From Cycas panzhihuaensis (lineage: Eukaryota; Cycadophyta): 64,000 nt of DNA. Location of the stretch: NCBI GenBank assembly GCA_023213395.1, contig CM041465.1:38013741-38077740 (forward strand), written 5' to 3'. Numbering within the stretch: the stretch's first letter is position 1; each line of letters begins with the position of its first letter. The notes beneath the pieces were generated by a model that was given only the letters and a program-made list of their open reading frames with translations, was not told where the DNA came from and did no database searches. The translations under genes were made by a program, and so were the position numbers. Of the stretch, positions 32,987 to 43,300 are shown piece by piece.

Positions 32987-33004
32987 TTGAGCAAGGATGC
33001 TCAA
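32987..33004 (+). other. Hairpin upstream of GypA2 3' LTR
   Basis: TTGAGCA-AGGA-TGCTCAA, a perfect 7-bp stem with 4-base loop, 26 bp before the LTR. The same stem and loop occur in GypA1 (7775-7792), with a conserved CATGTTGAC nearby. No classic polypurine tract abuts the LTR. Confidence 0.6.
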
Positions 33005-33029
33005 ACCCATCATGTTGACTCGGGATAGC

Positions 33030-33850
33030 TGTTGGGACATAATTTGACACGTTGGGTTATGAGGAAGACCAGAAATAGGCTGTGTAACCTTGGATGTGCA
33101 GGTACGGACCGTACGGAGGTACGCATGAGGTAAAAAAATGGAAAAAACAACATTTTGGGTACGTATGACAGGTGCGTACCTGAAAAGGTACGCAACACAG
33201 TATATGTACCTCCAGCAGTACGCAAGCAAACAGAGAAGGTACGCACGGCAAGACTGGACAGATGGATACCTGGGATGGCGTCAGACGTACGTACGGACGT
33301 ACGAATGGTTAGAAACTGCAGTTAAGAAGGTTAACTAAGGGTTAACAAAAGGTACGCTTATGACTAAAAAGGTACGCTTATGACAAGGAGTCATAACCCT
33401 TCAGCCAAAAGACACCAAGGAGGCGTATTTAAGAGACTTTACAAGGATCATTTGGCTAGGGTGAGAGCCAAGTATTGAGACAGTCAATGGCACTAAGCCA
33501 AGACGTATGACAAAGAAAAAGCAAAGGTATGATGTTGTGTATCGTCTAGGTATGCATGTGATAGTAACAGTGTATGTGGCTAGAATGCACAGGGAATGCA
33601 TTCCAACACCTTGTGTACAAAGACTTATTGTGGAAATTGTTGACTCTCTGTGTTTTATGAAGATTGGATGCTGAATATGTGTTGATTACTGTATTGTTGT
33701 GTGTAAATTGTGACATGATTGTGTGGAATTGTTAATAAATCTGTGTGATCTATGTGGATGAATATGTTGATTGTATCCTAGACTAGACTACCTGTGTTAC
33801 CTTGACAAGTGTACCCTTCCCATAAGTGCAGTGGGAAACCTAAGTCAACA
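33030..33850 (+). repeat. 3' LTR of GypA2 (821 bp)
   Basis: TGTTGGGAC...AAGTCAACA. At least a dozen GTACG-type sites lie in its first 350 bp, including CCGTACGG and overlapping GACGTACGTACGG. Followed by the ACAAT duplication. Confidence 0.93.
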
Positions 33851-33855
33851 ACAAT

Positions 33856-34676
33856 GATAGCAGATATCGAAGGCTCTGAAGTCACTTGAAAAATGGCCCG
33901 GTTTTCCACAGTTAAAGCATATTCTGACATCTCTAGGAGGAATTGATCGTCCTCTACCCTTGTTTTCCTACCACCTGCCTCTAGACTGGCTTCCTGTGTT
34001 TGGAGTCCTGCCGTGACCTCTTGTCCGTCCTAGTCCTCTGGGACCCAAACTGAGCTTGGACAAAAATGCATCTTCGATCTCTGTTTCTTCCTCATCTCTC
34101 TTGTTTCTTTGTTCTTGTCTAAGAAGAAGCCATGTCAAGGTATCAAGTGATATCGAAGCAGTTTGATCATTGTTTGTTATTGTGTTCACCATATTGTCCA
34201 AGGATTTTGAAGTTTATTTACAATCATTTCAATGAGTTCCTATTCAAGCAGATTTGCACTAGCATTTAGTAGATCATTTCTGATTGAAGTTACTTTGTGA
34301 AGGAACTCTAAACTACTCTCCTTCTCCTTCATACGTAATTTAAATAGTTCCTCCTTAAGAGCCACAACCTTAACCTAGCTTTTTTGACTATATAAATTAG
34401 CAAACACTTTCCAAATATGAGCAGAGGAATTTAGTCTTTCAACATGTACTAGGAGAGGATCAAAGATAGACAATTTTAGAATTATTACTCCAGCATTATC
34501 TCTTTCATCCCAACTGGGTTGAGCAACCGCATCACTGGGTCTTTTTTCTACCTCTATAGCTATGTTCCAAGAATTTTTTTGCTGTTAGCAGAGTTTCGAT
34601 CTTGATTTTCCACACAAAAATAGTTGGTTTCAATTAACTTATTGTGATCATTCAATGCAAGAATGGAAGAGGCCAT
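33856..34676 (-). pseudogene. gag: CopC gag and zinc knuckles
   Basis: Gag starts at the minus-strand ATG at 34676 (MASSILALNDHNKLIETNYF). The middle is riddled with stops. At 33968-34201 an open part reads TITNNDQTASISLDTLTWLLLRQEQRNKRDEEE and a Gly/Arg-rich GRTRGHGRTP. A first knuckle CFNCGKPGHFSSDF has Phe for the last Cys, and the CYHC start of a second knuckle abuts the ACAAT duplication. The rest of that knuckle is at 18134-18184. Confidence 0.87.
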
Positions 34677-35377
34677 CTTAAGAACGGTACAGAAGATGTT
34701 AAACAGCTTTATGAGACTCAGAACAGACTAGTCATACGATTGTACAGAATTTCGTACAAAGGTACAAGTGTATGGATTTCAAAGAAAGCGGTATCAAAAG
34801 ATAGATCTCAACAAGAGGAGTCTGAATATGTAAATATTTTTTGGAAATTTTCCTTCGTTCACTCAAAAATAGGCTTGAAAATTGAAAAAAGGCAAGTAGG
34901 GTTTTAAGAAAAATGCTTGTAATTTGAAAAATCGTCAATCAAATTGCTCCAAATTGGACTCAACATAAGCACATTAATGAGATGAAGAGAATACATCTGG
35001 TACTACCCGAATTGAAAAAGAATTTTGAGCAAAATCTTTGAAAATGCCTTCAAACCTGCGTGGGTAGAAAAAGAGCAAGAAGTCCTTGAAAACAACCTCA
35101 GATGACTTCGACCCAATTGAAGAAAATGACGGCCTCGCAAAAACGTCCCTCCTAGTGAAATTTAGTGCAATTTTGAGCACTTCAATTTTTTCGTCCATAC
35201 AGGTCCATACAACAGTCTTTTTCCATACTCTGACTGCTTCACACACTACCTTCAAAGATTCAAAAACTTTTATCAATGCTCTTTCAACAATATTCCTCAG
35301 TTCCTTCTAGCTTTCTTTGACAACAAACCTCCTCTCAGGACTTTATCAAGCGAGTGTTTTGCCCTGCTCAAATACCA
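34677..35377 (-). other. CopC leader and primer-binding site
   Basis: The primer site at 35366-35377 reads TGGTATTTGAGC on the minus strand. The leader has no coding signal but a block at about 35105-35225 (minus) with TGTATGG repeats, GAAGTGCTC and GCGAGGCCGTCA-like sequence resembles the CopE leader at 36580-36690. Confidence 0.78.
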
Positions 35378-35569
35378 TGTTAAACAAACTCACAGTATGA
35401 AAATGGAATGCTTGCTTATGTGAGAGAAACTTTCTCAATATATATACATCAATAATTTGTAACTGCTCTTTGTTCATATGCTATGTGTCAAACACTTGTC
35501 TTTATTACATGAAGAGGGGTTTAATACATGACCCTCAAAATTGTCTAGACAAAACATTACATCTTAACA
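35378..35569 (-). repeat. 5' LTR of CopC (192 bp)
   Basis: Plus strand TGTTAAAC...CATCTTAACA; partner of 14738-14930. Abuts the primer-binding site on its left and the ACTTC duplication on its right. Confidence 0.92.
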
Positions 35570-35574
35570 ACTTC

Positions 35575-36239
35575 TTACCACCAAGTCTTTCTTGTACAAG
35601 TTAACAAGATCAAGAATTTATTCAAATTTTTCCCAAATACATGTGTGCTTTACAAGTAGTTGTTTATGTCTCTACTTTGTGTCGTTACTCTGCTGAAACT
35701 CAACTTGTCCAATTTTTCATTCAAGTTTCAAACAGTATGGAAATTGAGAAATCCAACTCTTTTCCTGGATGCAATCCTAATTGCCTTGCTTTTTATTATT
35801 AATGAAGTTATGTGTGCTCCCTAAATCAATAAGAACCATAATGTTTCTGCCTTTGATGTTCCCTACGATTGTGAGTGTGCCTTGTTAATGTTATGTTGTT
35901 ATTACCACTAGAGATGGCTTGGGGTTTTCTGCTTTGAACTAATCATCTGAGGACTCTTTGTTATCTTGTATAAGCTTTGTCACCAAGAGCTACTGCTTCT
36001 TGCCCCTACAACATCTTTGATAATCTGTTGTCCATTTTTCATTATAGTCATAGCTACATTTAGTATCCTTGGCTTCTTGTCTATGTTGTTAGTGGTGTTG
36101 AAGAGACGGTTCTTGTTCTGGAGAATCTGCTTGGAGCTTAAAATTTCATGCTTGAACACTTGACTCGCACCTTCTTTGCAGCGCTGTGTATCTACCATAT
36201 ATTGTTTGTTCCCTTGTTTCTACTTGCTAGGCTAGATCG
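35575..36239 (-). pseudogene. pol: GypB gag end and protease (fragment)
   Basis: Minus-strand reading gives NIKGRNIMVLIDLGSTHNFI near 35790-35870, the Gypsy protease active site with DSGSTHNF changed to DLGSTHNF. Upstream are a decayed knuckle region (EKWTTDYQRC) and a KKQLL-type segment near 35950-36060, and a Gln/Ser-rich gag end. This is the old host element into which CopC (left) and CopE (right) inserted. RT is not seen; it may have been lost. Confidence 0.78.
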
Positions 36240-36432
36240 TGTAAAAAGTAATGTTTTATCTTAAGTAACTTAGACTCTTTTAGTTATGCCACGTGGCATA
36301 AAGTCATTTGTCAGTATTTAGGTGTTTGATAAACCAATTTGAAACTGTCTCTCATATGTACAATATAAATGAGTGATAGAGATCATAATAGATGTATCTT
36401 TCTGACAGAAATCAAGATTCAATAGTCTTTCA
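36240..36432 (+). repeat. 5' LTR of CopE
   Basis: TGTAAAAAGTAATG...TAGTCTTTCA. Includes TAATGTTTTATC at the start and an 18-bp perfect palindrome TTATGCCACGTGGCATAA (36284-36301) centred on a CACGTG G-box. Confidence 0.95.
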
Positions 36433-37117
36433 TGGTATCAGAGCAGGTTATCCTGTAGAGAATGAGAGAAGGAGAATTCAGTCTGTGATCTGAAAGAGGA
36501 AGAAATTTGGAGTCCAGATTGGGACCAAGAAGTGAAGTTTTTTTAAAAGTAACAGTGAAAGACAGAAGAAAAGCAAATTGTACGGAAAGTGTACGGACTG
36601 TACGGAAAAAAAAAATGAAGTGCTCAGATTTGTCTAAAATTTTACTAGGAGGTTCGCCCTTGCGAGGCCGTCACTTTCTTCTAAAGGATCGAAGCCTGAA
36701 AACATCATCTTGATCAGCTTTAGAGCAGCTTTCAGAGGGCGCAGGTTTGGTCATTCTACTGATTTTTTCTTCTGATTAGAGCATTTATTCCAGGTAAAAT
36801 CTGACCGAAAATCTTCTCTAGGGTAATATCGACTGTTTGGGATAATTTTTCGAAGTTTTTCAGAATATTTCTTGAGAAACGAAGATTTTTCTCTAAAAAC
36901 CCTAGCCGCCTTTGTGAAATTCGATTGCATTTTCTGACCTAACCGTTAAGTTTTCGGGAAAAATAACTTCAGATCTGGAATCCTCACTCTTAGATCTTTC
37001 TTTTGACACCCTAATTTTGCTCATCCGTACAAGTTGATTTTTCCATACAAATCTATACCGTATAGTCGTACAGCCCTGTGCTTTCATACTCAGAGGTGAC
37101 TCGTTAATATTCTGAAA
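36433..37117 (+). other. CopE primer-binding site and leader
   Basis: Perfect TGGTATCAGAGC at 36433-36444. The leader has three close TGTACGG-type motifs at about 36579-36606 followed by an A-run and GAAGTGCTCAG, and further GTAC sites before the gag ATG. No coding signal. Confidence 0.85.
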
Positions 37118-38484
37118 ATGGCTTCCTCAGTTATTGCCCTTCCTGAAGCTGATAAACTCACGGAGATGAACTTTAGCCTTTGGAAAATCAAAATTGAAGG
37201 CCTTTTAAGAGCAAAGGGAGCATGGAAAATTGTTACTAGTGAAGAAAAAAAACCCACAGACATAGTTGATCAAATAACTTGGGAAGAAAAAGATAATATT
37301 GCAATTGGAATTCTAAAACTTTCCATTTCAGATTCTCTTCTGTCTTATGTGGATGGTGTAGAGTCCTCTTCACAAATTTGGAATATAGTAACTTCCTTAT
37401 TCAGTCAGAAAAATGAGGCCAGGATAATCGCAATAAGGGAAGAACTATACAAACTTAAACTGAGAGAAAATCAATCTGTATTTGAATTTGTGGTCCAATT
37501 ACTCCAAGTTCAATCAATGGAGCAAGGTATTTTCTAACCTTTATTGATGATTTTTCAAGAAAAACCTGGATATATTTCTTAAAAAATAAATCTGAAGTTT
37601 TTGACCGGTTTAGAGAACTCAAGGCTAAAGTTGAGTTAGAAAGTAATAACAAAATCAAATGTATTCGCTCTAATGGAGGAGGAGAATACATGTCAAAGAA
37701 GTTTCTCAACTACTACAGAGATCATGGGATACGCAGGCAAATAACTACTTCCTACACACCCCAGTCAAATGGAGTTGCAGAACGAATGAACAGAACAATT
37801 ATAGAAATGGCACGGTGCTTAATTCATGACAAAGGGATTAACAAAGCATATTGGGCGTATCCAACACAAAGAAGATATCTAATAAACAGGAGTCCAACGC
37901 ATGCTCTACAAAAAATTACACTTGAAGAAGCATGGACGAGTCATAAACCTGATGTAAGTAATCTTAAAGTCTTTGGGTGTAAAGCTTATGTTCACATACA
38001 AGACAAGAAACGTTCAAAGCTAGATAACAAAAGTATAGAATGTATAATGGTTGGCTATAGCTCAAAATCAAAAGCATATAGATGCATGGATCCAAAAACT
38101 AACAAAATTCATGTTAGTAGAGACGTTGTGTTTGATGAAGATCCAGGGATAAGTCAAAGAGAATATCAAGAAATAGAGGCATTAACAAAGACTGCAGATA
38201 AACAATCCTCTATATCATTAGAAAACAAGTCTGACATCACATCTGAAGATATTGAAGAGCATACTCCAAGAAGTGAAGAAGATATTTCTCACATTCAAGA
38301 TGAAGAGCACAAGGACATTTGTGAACTAGAAACCCCAAAAAGGTTTCTAAAATGGTATCTCAAAACCATTGAAGAAAATAAAGGAGACATCTATGAGCAT
38401 AAGACCAAGTCACAGAGACACCAAGCCTTGTCATGCTCTCTGGAACCAGTCAATTATGAAGAAGCAAGTAGACATGCAGAATGA
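37118..38484 (+). pseudogene. gag: CopE gag N-terminus fused to integrase by internal deletion
   Basis: Gag starts at 37118 (MASSVIALPEADKLTEMNF) and is open through the UBN2 part (FSQKNEARIIAIREELYKLKLRE). Near 37488 it jumps straight into the integrase core read in another frame (GPITPSSINGARYF, FIDDFSRKTWIYFL), then CIRSNGGGEYMSKKF, SNGVAERMNRTIIEMARCL with the triad glutamate, NLKVFGCKAYVHIQ and VGYSSKSKAYRCMDPKT, and an acidic linker with FLKWYLKTIEEN. The deletion removes the second half of gag, the knuckle, protease and pre-integrase. Confidence 0.9.
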
Positions 38485-39420
38485 AAAGCTACCATGAACG
38501 AAGAAATTGCTGCAATTCAGAAAAATGGAACTTGGGAACTAGTGGAATGTCCAAAAAACAAACCCATAGTAAACTCCAAATGGGTTTACAAAATCAAACA
38601 AAAATCCAATGGAGAAATAGAAAGATATAAAGCAAGGTTGGTTTCTAAAGGATATACTCAAACAGCAGGTATAGATTATGAAGAAACCTTCTCGCCGGTA
38701 GCAAAGTTAACTACAATAAGGGCAGTAATAGCCTTAGTTGCTCAACAAAAATGGAAGATTTATCAGCTAGATGTAAAAAGTGTCTTTTTAAATGGAGATC
38801 TAAAGGAAGAGGTATATATGTATCAACCTAAAGGCTATTGTAAACCAGGGCAAGAAAATCTAGTATGCAGGTTAAAAAAGGCTCTCTATGGACTCAAACA
38901 ATCTCCCAGAGCTTGGTATGTGAAACTGGATCCGTATCTAATACACAACAACTTTCATAGATGTGAATCAGATCCAAGTCTATATGTGAAACTCAACAGA
39001 GAAAAGGTAACAATTATTGCAGTATATGTAGATGACATGCTACTCACATGAAATGATGATGACTCAATTGTATCTATCAAAAACCAACTTGAAAAGGTTT
39101 TTGAAATGACTGATTTGGGAATTCTCCATTACTATCTTGGAATAGAAGTATATCAAACAAGTGATTTCATTGGATTATCTCAATCCAAATACATAAAGAA
39201 CATACTCAAAAAATTCAATATGGAGAACTCCAATAGCTGTGTCACACCAATGGAAACCAGCTGTGTTATGAACTCAAATATAGAAGAACAAAAGGTAGAT
39301 GCTACCTTGTATAGACAATTAGTCAGAAGTCTGATTTATCTCACTGCCACCAGACCAGATATAGCCTTTTCTGTAGGAGTAATTTCCAGATTCATGCAAG
39401 AACCAAAAGTCTCTCATTAG
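38485..39420 (+). pseudogene. pol: CopE reverse transcriptase
   Basis: Complete set of Copia RT blocks: [91 protein letters not shown] with intact YVDD, then a TGA at 39049, and LGILHYYLGIEV, TPMETSCV, ATLYRQLVRSLIYL, RPDIAFSVGVISRFMQEP. The frame stops at 39418 where a conserved Trp codon reads TAG. Only a few point changes separate it from a full RT. Confidence 0.93.
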
Positions 39421-39938
39421 AATGCAGCAAAACGAATACTCAGATATCTGAAAGAAACTATAAATCTTGAGTTAAGATACAATCAAAACAAGAATATAGT
39501 TATGTCTGGATATTGTGATTCAAATTGGGCCGGTGACAAGACAAAAAGAAAATCTACGACAGGGTATTGTTTCTCCTTGGGATTAGCAACGATCTCATAG
39601 AACAGCAAAAAACAATCCACAATAGCATTGTCATCTACAGAAGCCGAGTACAAATCAGCAATCAGTGTAGCCTGCGAAGCCATTTGGATCAGATAGCTAT
39701 TAAAGGATCTTAGACAAGAACAAACAGAATCAACTACTCTGTTTTGTGATAATCAAAGCACTATCAAGATGACAAAAAATCTTGTGTTTCATGCAAGAAC
39801 AAAACACATAGAAGTTCATCATCACTTCATCAGAGAGAAGGTTCAAAATAAAGAAATCGAGCTCGTATACTGCAAATCAGAAGATCAAACAGCAGATATC
39901 TTCACAAAAGCTTTGAATAAAAGTAAATTTCAATTTTT
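39421..39938 (+). pseudogene. pol: CopE RNase H, interrupted by LINE
   Basis: AAKRILRYLKE, SGYCDSNWAGDKTKRKSTTGYCFSLGLATIS, ALSSTEAEYKSA, TKNLVFHARTKHIEVHHHFIREKVQNKEIELVYCKSEDQTADIFTKALN. Two TAG codons (39598, 39693) stand at conserved Trp positions. The last codons continue after the LINE at 45466-45515 (DKLGIKDKALREG). Confidence 0.9.
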
Positions 39939-40332
39939 TTTTTTTGATATGGTAAAAAATTTACATTATAGGGGTTTTATCTGGATCCCCAAAACCTGTA
40001 CATCACATAGTAAAGCATATCGGATCTGACCACGACAGGCCCGTGGTCTAGCCCAAAACTATCTCCAATGCACCTCAGTAAGCCTCAATTATGAGCTTCA
40101 CACCTTACCAGACTCAAGAATTCCTCCGGAAAGTCCCTCTCCACACCTTAGTACTCTTATTTACCACGGCCCAATTAGCTAACCAATCCACGCCCTATTC
40201 CCTTCCCTAAGCGTATGATGGTATGAACATCAACCATGGATCTCAATATATCCCGAGCATCCACGAATATATCCTCATTGTTCCACCCAGAATGCCTTCC
40301 TTTCAAACAATTGATGACATACATAGAATCCT
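39939..40332 (-). other. LINE 3' untranslated region and poly(A)
   Basis: Non-coding sequence between the end of RNase H and the T-run at the insertion edge. A GATATGG block near the tail may be a degraded end motif. Confidence 0.6.
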
Positions 40333-43300
40333 TCAATGATCACCTTGGGCTCCATCCCCGTCCAGAAGAGTAAACGCTCTCATCATGGCCCTCACCTCAG
40401 CAGTCGGGTTCGTATGGATACCCATGTACTCCGCGAAGGCCCACCTCATGTTGCCCTCGTGATCCCTAAGAAGACCACCACCACCCGCCTCCCCGGGGTT
40501 GCCTTTGGCCGCTCCATCAAAGTTCACCTTTCCCCATTCGTGATCCAGGAGGATGCCATTTAACATCCCTACGCCTTTCCTGGTCCTCCTCCGGGAGCAA
40601 TACCCCAATTATCCAAGAGACCGGCTTCCCCAAAGGGAATCATCCCCTCTAGCACCACCAGATCTCTAGAATGCCCTTTCTCGATCTCCCTAATAGAGTC
40701 CCACCGTCCTTCTCTCTACCCTCAAAGATCCTCCTCACGTTCTTTCCAGATGTACCAAGATCCCACCGGGAGCAACATCCTCCACAATCTTATAAGGGTT
40801 TTACTTCTAAAGGGGGGACTCCAGGCAATCCACTGATTAGTAAGGGACTTAGAAGAAACCCATGACAACCCCATTCTATCCAAAAAATTACTCCAAATTC
40901 CCACCGAAAAGGGACAATGGATACTGAGATGATCCAGGGTTTCGACATCCCTTTTACAAAGCACACATCTATTAGCCAATTGAAAGCCCCTTTTTGAAAG
41001 ATTATCTAGAGTGAGAATTTTGTTCTGAAGGCACAGCCACCAAAAAGCAACTATCTTTGGGAGGATGCCTAACTTCCGCACTTACTAACACATCATTCCT
41101 GACCCAACCTTCCTTGCTTAATCTAAGATTGTAACCTTCCTTAACCGAATACGAACCCGACGCCGAAGCAGACCATACCAACTTGTCAGGCCCAGACTTT
41201 ATCGGAATATACTGATTCCTTAATATCTCCCCAATTCTTTGAATCCCGTCTTCAAAGCCGCTCAGATCCTCAAAGGATCTCCATCTCCTCTCCTTGCCTT
41301 GCCCTATCCAATAATCTTTCACCATCCCACCATAACGGGCCACACATGCCCTCTTCATATCACCCATGTTAGGTAGCTCCTCTAATTTGGAGTGCCCGCA
41401 CCATCTATCCTCCCAAAATTTAATGCTTCCTCCATCCCCCAACTTCCATCTGACACCTTCCCGCAAGAGAGACCTCGCCGACCTAATCGCCTTCCAAATC
41501 GGGGATCCCACCGGGCAAAGCCCCTCGTCCAACAGAAAATGGAAGACCGCCATATACTTCCTGGCCAGAATTCTCCCCCACACCGCATCAGTTTCTTTAA
41601 ATAGTCTCCACCCCAACTTCGCTAAGAGGGCCTCGTTGAAGAACCCCGCCTCTCGACGCCGAGGCCCCGCCCACTTAGGTTTGCGCACCTTCTCCCATGA
41701 GACTAGATGGAGTCGCCTTTTATCTTCGGACCCAGACCAAAGGAATCTTTTCATAATCCCCTCCAATGTGGAAATAATCTTGCTAGGCATCTTAAAAGCA
41801 TCATATGATAAATGGAACACTGCAAAGAAGCCACAACAAGTTGGATCTTCCCTGCCCAACTGAGAATAGCCCCTTTCCACCCCGCCAACTTCTTATTGAA
41901 TCTCCTCACGGTGTCCCACAACGGCTGTCTCATCTTGCCCACAAATAAGGGCATACCCAGGTAAGAAACAGGGAGAGTGCCCTCTCCATCGCCAGAATCC
42001 TGCTTATTCTTCTCGATGCCTCCGGTGTTAATAAAGAAGGCTGAGCTTTTTCCCAAATTTATTTTCTGATTTGTAGCCGTTTCATAAGCATGGAGGCCCA
42101 TTTTAGAGCCAGCCTCTGCCAGGAAGCCTTGCAGAAAAAATGTTATCATCGACGAACCGGTGGAGCACAATATTATCCATATTGGAGGTGGCTGCACCCT
42201 TAAGCCTTCCCAACCTCCGAGCCTCCAAAGTAGCCCTACCTAACATTTCGCCATAATGATGAAGAGAAAGGGGAGAGGGATCACCTTGTCTCAACCCTCC
42301 GACCCACAAAAGAAAGGAGTCGATCTGCCGTTGATCAGCACCGAAAAGGAAACATTAGATACACAACATTTTATCCAATCTCTCCACACCTCCCCAAATC
42401 CAAACGCCTCAAGGCAATCTAATGTACAATCCCATGCCACTCTATCATAGGCTTTAGACATGTCTGCTTTTGATTATCATCCCCGCCGCCTTACGATGAA
42501 GCGTCGAATGAAGGGTTTCATGGACAATAACAATACCATCTGAAATTTGTCTACCTCTCACAAAACCGTCTTGGTTAGGAGATATAACCCCCGGAAGCGT
42601 CTCCTCAACCTATTTGCAAGCACTTTAGACAGTATCTTATACTTTACATTACATAGACTTATGGGTCTAAAGTCATCCATGACTTCCACCCCTTCTCTCT
42701 TCGGGATCAAAGCCAAAAATGTAGCTTGCCATTCCTTCAGAATTGTGCGCTTTGAACAAAATTCATTAAGGGCCATCATCAAGTCCCCCTTGATAATCTC
42801 CCAGAACTCTTGGAAGAAGCCAGGGGGGAAGCCATCTGGGCCAGGCGCCTTATCCCTACCCATCTTGAATACAGCCTTCTCCACCTCCTCCTGAGAAAAA
42901 GGGGCAATCAAAATTTTATTAAGGTCCTCCGAAATCACGCTCGGAATAAGGCGAAGAAGAGCTGCCCTAAGGGCCGGGTCCTGGCACCCTGGCTCCGTAA
43001 AGAGGTCCTTAAAATATTCCATTGCTGTGCCTCCAATCTGATCCTCAGCTTCATAAAGCTCCCCACTTCTGCCACGAATTTTAGAGATCCTGTTATAGGT
43101 TCTATGTCTCATCGTGGACAAGTGAAAAAACTTGGTGTTTCTATCCCCCTCCCTGAGCCACTGCTTCTCGGATTGCTTCCAAAAGATCTCCTCCCTTTCC
43201 AACACCTCCTCGAGTTTCCTGGAGGAAGAAAGTTCCATAGAGCCCAGCTCCTGGGTTCTGCCTTTGATCTGGATCCTGCTCTCAATATCTTTGAGCTCCC

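Larger units (their letters stand above)
18185..33850 (+). mobile_element. Gypsy element GypA2, split by CopD
   Basis: LTRs 18185-19011 (827 bp) and 33030-33850 (821 bp) with ACAAT duplications at 18180-18184 and 33851-33855. Order on the plus strand: gag, four CCHC knuckles, protease, linker with a second gag-like module, RT, RNase H, integrase, tandem repeats, a further ORF, hairpin, LTR. Excluding CopD it is about 10.5 kb. RT features such as FAWSYKDL resemble the Athila/Tat side of plant Gypsy elements; that lineage call is from memory of motifs, not a tree. Confidence 0.92.
14738..35569 (-). mobile_element. Copia element CopC, split by GypA2
   Basis: LTRs of 193 and 192 bp (14738-14930, 35378-35569) are flanked by identical ACTTC duplications (14733-14737 and 35570-35574). 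All Copia domains are present on the minus strand: gag, two knuckles, protease, integrase, RT and RNase H. GypA2 (18185-33850, with ACAAT duplication) sits inside the second zinc knuckle. Own length is about 5.16 kb. The LTRs differ at roughly a tenth of positions, more than CopD, as nesting demands. Confidence 0.93.

Noticed and set aside
41366-41863. 165-codon plus-strand frame
   Set aside because: Antisense shadow of LINE ORF2 RT C-terminal region, which has clear motifs on the minus strand.
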